From positions 1 through 34,338 of IMG/VR virus record IMGVR_UViG_3300023174_004928: a stretch of DNA of 34,338 nucleotides. One strand, given 5' to 3'. Within the stretch, counting starts at the first letter, position 1, and each line of letters opens with the position of its first letter. Origin of the DNA: a virus. Of the stretch, positions 21,654-28,725 are shown piece by piece. Under the pieces are notes generated by a model that was given only the letters and a program-made list of their open reading frames with translations, was not told where the DNA came from and made no database searches. Made by a program: the position numbers and the translations under genes.

Positions 21654-23053
21654 TACTTCTTGAAAGTATATTTAGAACTTGTGACGAAAAAGGATGTTTG
21701 ACTGTTGCTGAATTTAGAGTACACAAAGGCAAATGTGTTTCCAAACCCAACTGGAATTATCGGGCCGTTGGCTCCTATTCCATCAATTGTGCTTTGCGAC
21801 GATCTTGTAAATGTACCAGAGTCATTGTTTAACCAGGCCTGGTTGGCTTTTCCTGAAGAAAAATCAGGATTACCTAACCACAGATCTAGGATGCTATCCC
21901 CGTCTAAATCTATGGTCACTGGTGTATATGAAATTGATACATTAGTAGGATAATTAGCCATTGCAGTATCGGTTGTGTCGTCAAACATCCAATTGCCTCG
22001 ATTGATTAATACTTGCACCCTGCCTTCGTCGGTCCATCTATTGTTCCTCGATTGGGCGTTGGGCCTACTGAGTACTAATAAATCTAATTTACCATCACGA
22101 TTCAAGTCTGTTGTAACACACCGCACATCATGACTGACTTCCTTGGTTGGATCCGTTGTGTTTCTATCTAAAACAGGAACAGGCAAAGTATGACTGGCTA
22201 CCGGAGATAACGAACTATCCAATTCAAAAATCACAGTGTCTGCAATCGGCGCCTGTGTAGGATCAACTGCAAGATCAGTGATGACCACTTGCTTTCTGCC
22301 TGTGTTGTTGAAATCACCAACACATACACCAGATCCATTCATCCATAGTCCTGGGCTGGTATTTAAATTATACAAGTGATCATGGAATGTAAAGTTTCCC
22401 CGTCCATTGTTGAGCCACTTTTGCCCGCGACTGTTGATGATATCCAAGCTGCCGTCATTGTTAAGATCGGCAACTGTTGTGTTGTGAGACCAGCTCTCTC
22501 CTGCAAGCACACTGCGACTGTGTGTCAGTCCTGGACGGCTTAAAAATACTGCACCAACTCCACGGAATTCGTTACCAGACATATCTACAAAAGGAAAGTC
22601 TTTTGTATACAATGAAACAATGTCGTCGATCCCATCACCGTTAAAGTCTGCTATATCGATATTTCCAGGTGTGGTAGCATTGTCGCCAAGAATTTTGGCA
22701 GTCACGTCAGCACTGGTTCCGTCGCTGTTGACTTTTAAGATGCGAATAGGTGCATCTGGATTTGGTATGGGTGCAGATTCAATATTACCACTGGCAAGGT
22801 AAATTCCACTTACTACAATATATTTTCCGCCAACAGCATCAAATTTTGCCGGCATAAACATTGTGCTGTAATTTAATCCTGCAGGTGTATTCAGTATTAG
22901 CGATGCGCTAACCGAAGTTGGAGTCGGATCGGTGGCCGCCGAAGTTGGTGGGCCACCCCCACCCCCACCCCCACCCCCACCCCCACCCCCACAGGCAGTC
23001 AAGGCGCCAATCATGCCAGCCACCAAAGTCCAAAGTATTGTATGTTTCATCAT
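21650..23053 (-). CDS. Lipoprotein with FG-GAP/VCBS beta-propeller repeats
   Basis: A 467-residue exported protein. The N-terminus is a lipoprotein signal peptide: hydrophobic run to LTAC with Cys21 as the lipidated residue, followed by 13 Gly. Five blade-like repeats carry calcium-binding DxNxDG loops at about residues 136, 196, 247, 316 and 382 (DFNGDGIDD, DLNNDGSLD, DFNNTGRKQ, DLNRDGKLD, DLDGDSILD). This points to an integrin-alpha-like propeller, seen in bacterial surface and sugar- or protein-binding proteins. It has its own promoter. In a phage it may coat the host surface, block superinfection or bind a surface partner; that is inference. It is AT-richer than its neighbours and could be an acquired gene. 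Confidence 0.85.
   Translation of the reverse strand: MMKHTILWTLVAGMIGALTACGGGGGGGGGGGGGPPTSAATDPTPTSVSASLILNTPAGLNYSTMFMPAKFDAVGGKYIVVSGIYLASGNIESAPIPNPDAPIRILKVNSDGTSADVTAKILGDNATTPGNIDIADFNGDGIDDIVSLYTKDFPFVDMSGNEFRGVGAVFLSRPGLTHSRSVLAGESWSHNTTVADLNNDGSLDIINSRGQKWLNNGRGNFTFHDHLYNLNTSPGLWMNGSGVCVGDFNNTGRKQVVITDLAVDPTQAPIADTVIFELDSSLSPVASHTLPVPVLDRNTTDPTKEVSHDVRCVTTDLNRDGKLDLLVLSRPNAQSRNNRWTDEGRVQVLINRGNWMFDDTTDTAMANYPTNVSISYTPVTIDLDGDSILDLWLGNPDFSSGKANQAWLNNDSGTFTRSSQSTIDGIGANGPIIPVGFGNTFAFVYSKFSNSQTSFFVTSSKYTFKKY
22955..22990. repeat. Six tandem copies of ACCCCC inside the lipoprotein gene
   Basis: Six perfect ACCCCC hexamers in a row (with partial copies at each side) encode the poly-glycine run after the lipidated Cys. 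Each unit adds two Gly, so copy-number change keeps the frame. On the coding strand it reads GGGGGT repeats, which could fold into a G-quadruplex. Confidence 0.9.
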
Positions 23054-23081
23054 TCCAGTCCAATGTTATAACAGTAAGGCA

Positions 23082-23110
23082 ATTATAACATCACTGTAAT
23101 TTCTGGTCAA
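23082..23110 (-). promoter_or_regulatory. Sigma-70-type promoter of the lipoprotein gene
   Basis: TTGACC (23110-23105), 17-base spacer, TATAAT (23087-23082). It lies about 30 bases before the ATG at 23053, with GGACTGGA near the start codon. A second TTGACT nearby (about 23120-23115) does not have a -10 at the right distance. Confidence 0.85.
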
Positions 23111-23171
23111 TGAGTCAAAAGCTAGTACTCAAGTATTGGTATTTTTCTACCATAGCTCGATCTTGCATTTA

Positions 23172-23795
23172 TTATGCGTGATGGTCAACTAAGAAAACGT
23201 TATATATGTCAACCAGTTCGTCCCAATTCACAATTAAATCTTTGTAGTTTCTTGTGTTTTTGTTACTTGGTGCAGAATCTGTTTGGCAACTGTTCTCATT
23301 TACTGCATAATCAATGCCCAATTGATCCGCTATGTACTTTTCGGGAATTGCCGAGCTGGTCAGATGGTCAAAGTCAATGACAACTGAGTTGTTAAACAGC
23401 GGCAAAATATCTTCTGGAACCGTTTTTGTTTGAATATATTGTAGATCATTGATGAGCCATTTAAATCTGGCAGTGTCAGCCACAAACGGTTCGACTGTTT
23501 TGCTTGTGTAGTGATACCATTCGTCAGAGATTTCGGCTACCAACTTACTGACAGCAACATCAAAATGATTCTTTCGAACACAATAAATCAATGTGGTAGA
23601 ATCTCTAATTTCGCTAGGCATTTCTAATATTTCGGTTGTGCCATTAGTATGATAAATCCAACCTGTTGGCAACATCGTGAAAGAGTCAACTGTATATTTA
23701 ACACCAAGAAGATTTATCAGTATTGTCTCGACCCAATGGCTGCCGCAACGACCACCGGGTCCGAACACAATAAAGTTTTTTTGAGATTGAGGCAT
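23172..23795 (-). CDS. Sulfotransferase-like protein
   Basis: A 207-residue protein. FIVFGPGGRCGSHWVETIL (residues 8-26) resembles the 5'-phosphosulfate-binding loop of sulfotransferases (P-R-S-G-S-T type, here GRCGSHW), and LIYCVRKNHFDVAVSKLVAE (about 68-87) resembles the 3'-phosphate site with Arg and Ser. The middle and C-terminal parts are less informative. It would transfer sulfate from PAPS to a sugar or protein, or may be a nucleotide-binding relative. It lies 8 bases after folE and shares its promoter. AT-rich composition. Confidence 0.6.
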   Translation of the reverse strand: MPQSQKNFIVFGPGGRCGSHWVETILINLLGVKYTVDSFTMLPTGWIYHTNGTTEILEMPSEIRDSTTLIYCVRKNHFDVAVSKLVAEISDEWYHYTSKTVEPFVADTARFKWLINDLQYIQTKTVPEDILPLFNNSVVIDFDHLTSSAIPEKYIADQLGIDYAVNENSCQTDSAPSNKNTRNYKDLIVNWDELVDIYNVFLVDHHA

Positions 23796-23803
23796 TTCAA
23801 AAA

Positions 23804-24547
23804 TTATCTTGGTGCAAACTCTTGTTGCAGTTTGATATTGTCCATGAACTCTTTTTTAACACTGTCATCCGTTTTAAAAGCACCACGTAGCACAGTGGTC
23901 TGTGTTAGACTTGAGTGTGCCATGATGCCGCGATTCTCACAGCATCCATGCACTGCTTGAATATACACACCCACATCCTTTGACCCAGTTGCGGCCATGA
24001 TCTCATTGGCAATGTCTATGCACAGTTCTTCCTGTAAAGTACCACGCCTAGCACACCATTGAGCAATGCGAGTATACTTAGATAGACCAATGAGCTTGTT
24101 GGCAGCGATGATTCCAATATAGGCGACCCCACTAACTGGTTGATGATGATGACTGCACATACTGCGAAGTTCACTGCGTACAACCAACATGCCTTCATAA
24201 CGGTCTGCTGAATCATTTGGAAATGCTGTTGCGTCTGGTGGGGGTTCATATCTTCCTGCCATTACTTCGTTGAAATACATTTTGGCCAAGCGCCGTGCTG
24301 TGCCCTTTGAATTAGGATCCGTCTCGCGATCAATCAGCAGTGCATCCAGCACACCTTCAAACGCCACAGTGGCTTCGGCAATGAGTTTTTCTTTTACAGC
24401 TTCGCTCATGTATTCGCTGACATTATCGTTGGCCCAAAAGCGTCGACCTCGTGCCTGCATTTGTTCCCTAAGCACTTGTGATAAATTTTTGCTAGTACTC
24501 ACGGTTTGTTCTTCGTCATTGCTGATATATACTTTGTCGTAACCCAT
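23804..24547 (-). CDS. folE: GTP cyclohydrolase I
   Basis: A 247-residue FolE, which converts GTP to dihydroneopterin triphosphate, the first step to 7-deazaguanines. The zinc site SMCSHHHQPVSG gives Cys131 and His134, with the third ligand in HGCCENRGI (about 200-208). GIIAANKLIGLSKYTRIAQW is the substrate-loop region. SKGTARRLAKMYFNEVMAGRY is the conserved helix. The N-terminal 40 residues are extra relative to short bacterial forms. It has its own promoter and an AGGAG site, and pairs with queD and queE elsewhere in the window. Confidence 0.96.
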   Translation of the reverse strand: MGYDKVYISNDEEQTVSTSKNLSQVLREQMQARGRRFWANDNVSEYMSEAVKEKLIAEATVAFEGVLDALLIDRETDPNSKGTARRLAKMYFNEVMAGRYEPPPDATAFPNDSADRYEGMLVVRSELRSMCSHHHQPVSGVAYIGIIAANKLIGLSKYTRIAQWCARRGTLQEELCIDIANEIMAATGSKDVGVYIQAVHGCCENRGIMAHSSLTQTTVLRGAFKTDDSVKKEFMDNIKLQQEFAPR

Positions 24548-24564
24548 TTTTACTCCTATGTGTA

Positions 24565-24593
24565 ATTGTACACTATTTAGATCGTGACGTCAA
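24565..24593 (-). promoter_or_regulatory. Sigma-70-type promoter of folE
   Basis: TTGACG (24593-24588), 17-base spacer, TACAAT (24570-24565). The -35 box overlaps the stop codon of the aminotransferase-like gene. ACATAGGAG, the same leader element as before queD and the sliding clamp, precedes the ATG at 24547. Confidence 0.85.
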
Positions 24594-25180
24594 CTGACTA
24601 TGGAAATTTGTCTGCAATCTGGATAAACAACCTCACGTGGAGGTTGACTGGTGTATTGATTTAACAAGTCCATGCCACGTTCAGCTTCTTCTATGGTGGG
24701 CTTGTAGTGATATCCAACTCTAAAAGTTTGTTGTGAAACCCAAGGACTCACGGTCAAATCTCTGCCATCGTAACGCATGGCCAACAAGTCACGATAGGCT
24801 TCAACATCGTCCAACAGTATGGCACCACCACGACCAATGCTCAAAGGTTTGCCATGCCCAAAACTTACGCACTGTATTTGTCCTGGTCGATACATGTTGT
24901 GTTCTAAACGTCGAGCACTGTCCCAGATCCTAGTTTTTCTAAATCGGTATTCACCCACCCACTGAGCAGGATCATCCTCTTCATACACATACTTGATACC
25001 CAATTTGTGCATGAGCATGGGTATACTCAAATAGGTGTACGGGGTAAATGCGCAAAACTCCACACGGTCATACCGCATGCACAGTTCGATAGCATGGGTA
25101 CAACAGTCGGTCATCACAGCATATGGAGCACCAGTGAATTCAGCCAGGGCTGTTTCAAACTCAAGTATCTTTTCGAACAT
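24590..25180 (-). CDS. Short DegT/DnrJ/EryC1-type aminotransferase-like protein
   Basis: About 196 residues from the preferred ATG at 25180 (an upstream ATG at 25195 is possible). LAEFTGAPYAVMTDCCTHAIEL matches the N-terminal part of PLP-dependent sugar aminotransferases, IWDSARRLE (Asp87) resembles the residue that contacts the PLP ring, and CVSFGHGKPLSIGRGGAI places Lys111 as the PLP lysine. The C-terminal domain of about 150 residues found in full-length members (about 370 aa) is absent. It could be a compact active form or a binding protein. It overlaps the 3' end of the epimerase gene. Confidence 0.7.
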   Translation of the reverse strand: MFEKILEFETALAEFTGAPYAVMTDCCTHAIELCMRYDRVEFCAFTPYTYLSIPMLMHKLGIKYVYEEDDPAQWVGEYRFRKTRIWDSARRLEHNMYRPGQIQCVSFGHGKPLSIGRGGAILLDDVEAYRDLLAMRYDGRDLTVSPWVSQQTFRVGYHYKPTIEEAERGMDLLNQYTSQPPREVVYPDCRQISIVS

Positions 25181-26123
25181 ACCACGCCCATGCATGTTGA
25201 ATCATGTGATCCAGTTCAAACTGTCTCCATCCTTCGGACACCTGGCCAAATTTGGCAGCACTGGCAGTGAGCACAGCAGGGTCTCCTGGTCTGGCCCGGC
25301 CCATGACAACTTTCAGTTTCCGACCAGTCACACGTTCAGCGGCCTCAATGATTTCTCTATTGCTGACACCTTGATTGTTGCCCAAATTGTATACACCAGG
25401 TTTTATCTCAGAATCCAAGGCTCGAACATGTGCTCGAGCAATGTCTTCCACATGCACATAGTCTCTCACACAGGTGCCATCCGGCGTGGCAAAGTCCACA
25501 CCATTCAGCGTAAATTCACGATCATCTCTAATGGCCTCCAACACTCGGGCAATAATATGTGTGGCTCCAGATTCTTGTCCGTGTCTGGCTTGGCTGTCGG
25601 CACCACATGCATTGAAATAACGAAACGCCACATAGTCCAGGTTGTAGGCCTTGTGATATGCTGCCATGATCTTCTCCACCATGAGCTTGCTGTCACCATA
25701 CGGTGATATAGGCTCACAAGGATCCACTTCATGGCAGGGAGTCATTATGGGCTCACCGTACACTGCGGCACTTGAACTGAAAATAACTCTGATCTGGGGC
25801 ATGCTTCGGCGCACTTGATCCAACAGTGTGAGAGTACTCACCACATTGTTTTCAAAGTAATCGGCAGGATTGTTCATGCTGGGTCCAACCAGGCTGCTGC
25901 CAGCACAATGAATCACAGCGTCGGGCCCATGTACCAACAATTTGACCAAGGCATCTTTGTGGGCAAAGTCTTGTTCGACATAATCATCAAATGCTGATTT
26001 TAAGTGAGGAGGGCATGGCAACCTATCGATGCCCACAACACGATGGCTAGAATCAGCCAACATCAATGCAGTCTGTCCGCCAATATACCCACCAGCACCT
26101 GTTACGACCACAGTTTTTTTCAT
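25161..26123 (-). CDS. galE: UDP-hexose 4-epimerase (GalE-like)
   Basis: The start MKKTVVVTGAGGYIGG at 26123 overlaps the stop of the upstream glycosyltransferase (ATGA) and sets the Rossmann motif at residues 9-16. The 320-residue protein has VIHCAGSSLVGPS, SSSAAVYGEP for the catalytic Ser, SPYGDSKLMVEKI (Tyr142, Lys146), LDYVAFRYFNACGAD and YVHVEDIARAH, all hallmarks of GalE. It interconverts UDP-glucose and UDP-galactose (or the N-acetyl forms). It would supply donor sugars for the neighbouring transferase. Confidence 0.9.
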   Translation of the reverse strand: MKKTVVVTGAGGYIGGQTALMLADSSHRVVGIDRLPCPPHLKSAFDDYVEQDFAHKDALVKLLVHGPDAVIHCAGSSLVGPSMNNPADYFENNVVSTLTLLDQVRRSMPQIRVIFSSSAAVYGEPIMTPCHEVDPCEPISPYGDSKLMVEKIMAAYHKAYNLDYVAFRYFNACGADSQARHGQESGATHIIARVLEAIRDDREFTLNGVDFATPDGTCVRDYVHVEDIARAHVRALDSEIKPGVYNLGNNQGVSNREIIEAAERVTGRKLKVVMGRARPGDPAVLTASAAKFGQVSEGWRQFELDHMIQHAWAWYVRKDT

Positions 26124-27322
26124 GATTCGACTTTTACCACTTGATACTTTTCGTGGGCCACGTGATCTCTGTATCTTGGCCCTGCACGGTTCCACTGTTC
26201 ACCTGCACCTGTCACAATGTCTATCACACGGTCAATGGTACCATTGTTCCAGTCTGAAATCAAGCCCATGTTGTGATGTGGCTCACGCAACAAGTTCTGC
26301 ATCTTGTGGTATGCATCATCTATTGACCAAGGAACATAAAGCCTGTTAGGGTCATTACTAAAAGTTTCAGGGAAAGACCTATAAGCAGGGTATAAAACAT
26401 TACACCCAAGAGTGTCTGCTTCGCTGACAGTGTTTGAAACCCAATCTTGAAGGGCGCAATTAAACAGCACACGAGTATTATTAAGGTGAGCGTAGTAATC
26501 ATTTTTTGTGATGTTGTCGTAGATTTTGAGTTTACCGGCTGCTTCCATCTCTCTGGCACGAGTCACATATTCAGGATTGTTGCTACGCAGTGACCCACCG
26601 GAATAGATCACAAACTCACAGGGCTCGCTAGTGAGTTCACCATACATCTCAATCAAGTCCATGAAGAAGCCTGGTTGCTTTTCTTGGTCCCAACGTGCGG
26701 CAAATCCCACACGGCGTGGACGATCTACAAATGGTCGGATGTTTGCACTGCCACCAATGCGTTCCAGCACTTCTTCCTTGCCAAATGCCAATCCTGAAAT
26801 GTTGTAGATTGGGGCAGTCCACCCTGCAATACGCATGTGAGCAACCATTTCTTCATTGGTGGCCAACACGCCTGTCACAAAGTGATTGACCATGCGTTCA
26901 TATGTGCTCATCCAACCTGCCATGCCCCACACATGCACAAAGTCATCAGGATCAATGGCCTGTGCTAGACAGCGTACATAAATGCGAGGGCGCTGTTCAG
27001 GGGGAATCTGGTCCATGATGTAGGGCAGACTCTCAATGCCCGGTTGGAACATGTCTTCAAAGTAGATGACATCGTCACTAGTGACTTCGCCATTCTTCAT
27101 CAGTTGAACCAAGTTCATCATTTGGCTCATTGAGAAGTAACTGCGTCCGTGTGCATCCAGCACTTGTCCAACACTGATGCTTTGTGTGTTGTCAATGGTG
27201 GTGCCTTGCACATACACCACATCCAGGCCACGTGCATCAAACACACGTCGGTTCCATTCAGTCAGTTGCAGTGTGTAACGGGCCTCATAACTTTCAAGAC
27301 CCATGTAGTACAGTTTTCTCAT
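26120..27322 (-). CDS. GT-B fold glycosyltransferase
   Basis: The start MRKLYYMGLESYEARYTLQL at 27322 overlaps the stop of the upstream gene (ATGA). A 400-residue protein with a long N-terminal domain (TLQLTEWNRRVFDARGLDVVYV), a central RRVGFAARWDQEKQPGFFMDLIEMYG that resembles the second Rossmann domain of GT4-like enzymes, and VSEADTLGCNVLYPAYRSFPE with the Glu expected for donor-phosphate binding. Family-level role: transfer of a sugar from a nucleotide donor. Its epimerase neighbour suggests a UDP-hexose donor. Confidence 0.75.
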   Translation of the reverse strand: MRKLYYMGLESYEARYTLQLTEWNRRVFDARGLDVVYVQGTTIDNTQSISVGQVLDAHGRSYFSMSQMMNLVQLMKNGEVTSDDVIYFEDMFQPGIESLPYIMDQIPPEQRPRIYVRCLAQAIDPDDFVHVWGMAGWMSTYERMVNHFVTGVLATNEEMVAHMRIAGWTAPIYNISGLAFGKEEVLERIGGSANIRPFVDRPRRVGFAARWDQEKQPGFFMDLIEMYGELTSEPCEFVIYSGGSLRSNNPEYVTRAREMEAAGKLKIYDNITKNDYYAHLNNTRVLFNCALQDWVSNTVSEADTLGCNVLYPAYRSFPETFSNDPNRLYVPWSIDDAYHKMQNLLREPHHNMGLISDWNNGTIDRVIDIVTGAGEQWNRAGPRYRDHVAHEKYQVVKVES

Positions 27323-27543
27323 GTGCGATGTCCTGCAAAGCGACGAGTATCCTCGTCCCACATGTTTTTGGCATTCTTGCCTTGATGCCACTTGTTGAAT
27401 TGTTGCCATGCATAACTCTTGAAGTTATACAAGTCGGCCTCGTTGTAACGATAGCCATAGTCCTGGCAAAATTCCAAGTACACTTCGAGATCCTCTTGGA
27501 TCTCTGTGACTCGAGGGTTGGGCTTGAAAGTAGGTCTTGCCAT
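27319..27543 (-). CDS. Small conserved phage protein (MARPTFKPNPRV type)
   Basis: A 74-residue protein beginning MARPTFKPNPRVTEIQEDLEVYLEFCQDYGYRYNEADLYN and ending with the basic FAGHRT. I recognise this type from cyanophages and other T4-like marine phages, with unknown function. It is aromatic-rich and could be a small binding domain. It couples by ATGA to the glycosyltransferase. Confidence 0.85.
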   Translation of the reverse strand: MARPTFKPNPRVTEIQEDLEVYLEFCQDYGYRYNEADLYNFKSYAWQQFNKWHQGKNAKNMWDEDTRRFAGHRT

Positions 27544-27559
27544 AATGCTTCCTTGATAA

Positions 27560-28273
27560 TTAAAGTTTATAAAATTCTAACGCTTGAGTAAAAAAGGTTG
27601 GATGCTCAACAAATATATTTGGTAATCTAGCTCTTAACAATAATGCTCCAAACATTTCTACATTTTCAAAATAGATGAAATTTTTAGATTTATCTTGTAT
27701 CCATTCATCAAGAAACTCATCTGCAGAATGCCCAACATGGTGAAAAAACATTGCTTGGTCTCCTACCATGAATGGCACAAAATCATGTTTTCCTAATAAC
27801 TCTTCACATATTACTTGATCTACACCAGGCAAGCGATAATCATCCATGTATAATATAGTATTTTTATGCATGCAAGGAAAACATTTTGCAAAGTCATTTA
27901 ATACATATTCGTAATCATGATTACCGTCAATAGATATGAAATCATATTTCTTATTGCTGTCTAACTGTAATTTCAAACTGTCAGTCTCAATAAAATTTAT
28001 ATTATGATTAAAAAATATTTTTTCAAATACATGTCTTCGAGAAAAATCTATATCTATTGACGTTAGCATTGAATCTGGTCCAGCAGCTTCTGTTATGATA
28101 CCTGCACTTTGGCCTGCAAAAAATCCAATCTCTAATAGATTTTTTGGGAGAAAATACTCGACAGTTTTCCATAACAAAAACATATCGACACGCTCTCTCA
28201 TGAGTTTAGTTGGCGTGTCGGTAAGCCTAAAGTTATCTAGATTGGCTAGTACTTGTGATTGATATAATTTCAT
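27560..28273 (-). CDS. Class I SAM-dependent methyltransferase
   Basis: The start MKLYQSQVLANLDNF at 28273 overlaps the stop of the upstream PTPS-like gene (TGATG). The 237-residue protein contains motif I LLEIGFFAGQSAGIITEA, motif II SIDIDFSRRHVFE, and DFISIDGNHDYEYVLNDFAKCF with the acidic motif IV region followed by YMDDYRLPG. It belongs to the FkbM/Methyltransf_24-like group, which often acts on sugars or small molecules in glycan and O-methylation pathways. The target is unknown. AT-rich compared with its neighbours. Confidence 0.85.
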   Translation of the reverse strand: MKLYQSQVLANLDNFRLTDTPTKLMRERVDMFLLWKTVEYFLPKNLLEIGFFAGQSAGIITEAAGPDSMLTSIDIDFSRRHVFEKIFFNHNINFIETDSLKLQLDSNKKYDFISIDGNHDYEYVLNDFAKCFPCMHKNTILYMDDYRLPGVDQVICEELLGKHDFVPFMVGDQAMFFHHVGHSADEFLDEWIQDKSKNFIYFENVEMFGALLLRARLPNIFVEHPTFFTQALEFYKL

Positions 28274-28707
28274 CAGATGACAATGTTGAGGTTGGGTTTG
28301 GTTAATTCGTATCGGATCACGGCGCCATTTTCGCCGTCTTCCGACACTTCGATATGTACCACACGACCGGGATAGCGTGAAGCTATCTGTATATATAGGT
28401 CGTCTGCCATCATCTCGCAACTTTTGTGATCGAGGCTTAGAACGGAATTGTCACTGTTGTACAGCGATTCACACCAGCGTTTGAATTGGATAAATTCCAA
28501 GTCTCGGTCATTGTGAAACACATCAATCCACACTCGGAAATGAAATATATGACGATGGGGATAGCCAAGAAATTCAACATCGGCCAAGTTGGGGTCTGTC
28601 AAGGCAGCAGGATACATGTGTATGCCTTCACGTTGCCATGTGACCCAGATCTGACGCCGGGCTTCGCTCATCACACGTTCTGTTTTATCTCTTTGTTCTT
28701 GGTTCAT
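28273..28707 (-). CDS. PTPS/QueD-like fold protein
   Basis: A 144-residue protein that I read as a distant member of the pterin synthase (T-fold) group: LGYPHRHIFHFRVWIDVFHN carries the His-x-His pair expected for zinc (His51, His53), with His30 as a possible third ligand; FIQFKRWCESL, LDHKSCEMMADDLYIQI and IEVSEDGENGA match the later conserved blocks. It is a recurrent family in phages, usually annotated as hypothetical. It may act on a pterin or related substrate in the 7-deazaguanine route, but the catalytic Cys of QueD is not obvious. AAAGGA precedes the start. Confidence 0.7.
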   Translation of the reverse strand: MNQEQRDKTERVMSEARRQIWVTWQREGIHMYPAALTDPNLADVEFLGYPHRHIFHFRVWIDVFHNDRDLEFIQFKRWCESLYNSDNSVLSLDHKSCEMMADDLYIQIASRYPGRVVHIEVSEDGENGAVIRYELTKPNLNIVI

Positions 28708-28725
28708 AAAGATTCCTTTAGATTA

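Noticed and set aside
28273-28420. Longer N-terminus (49 extra residues) for the methyltransferase
   Set aside because: The extra part is an Arg-rich out-of-frame reading of the end of the PTPS-like gene and lacks a ribosome binding site; the ATG at 28273 overlaps the upstream stop as elsewhere in the operon.
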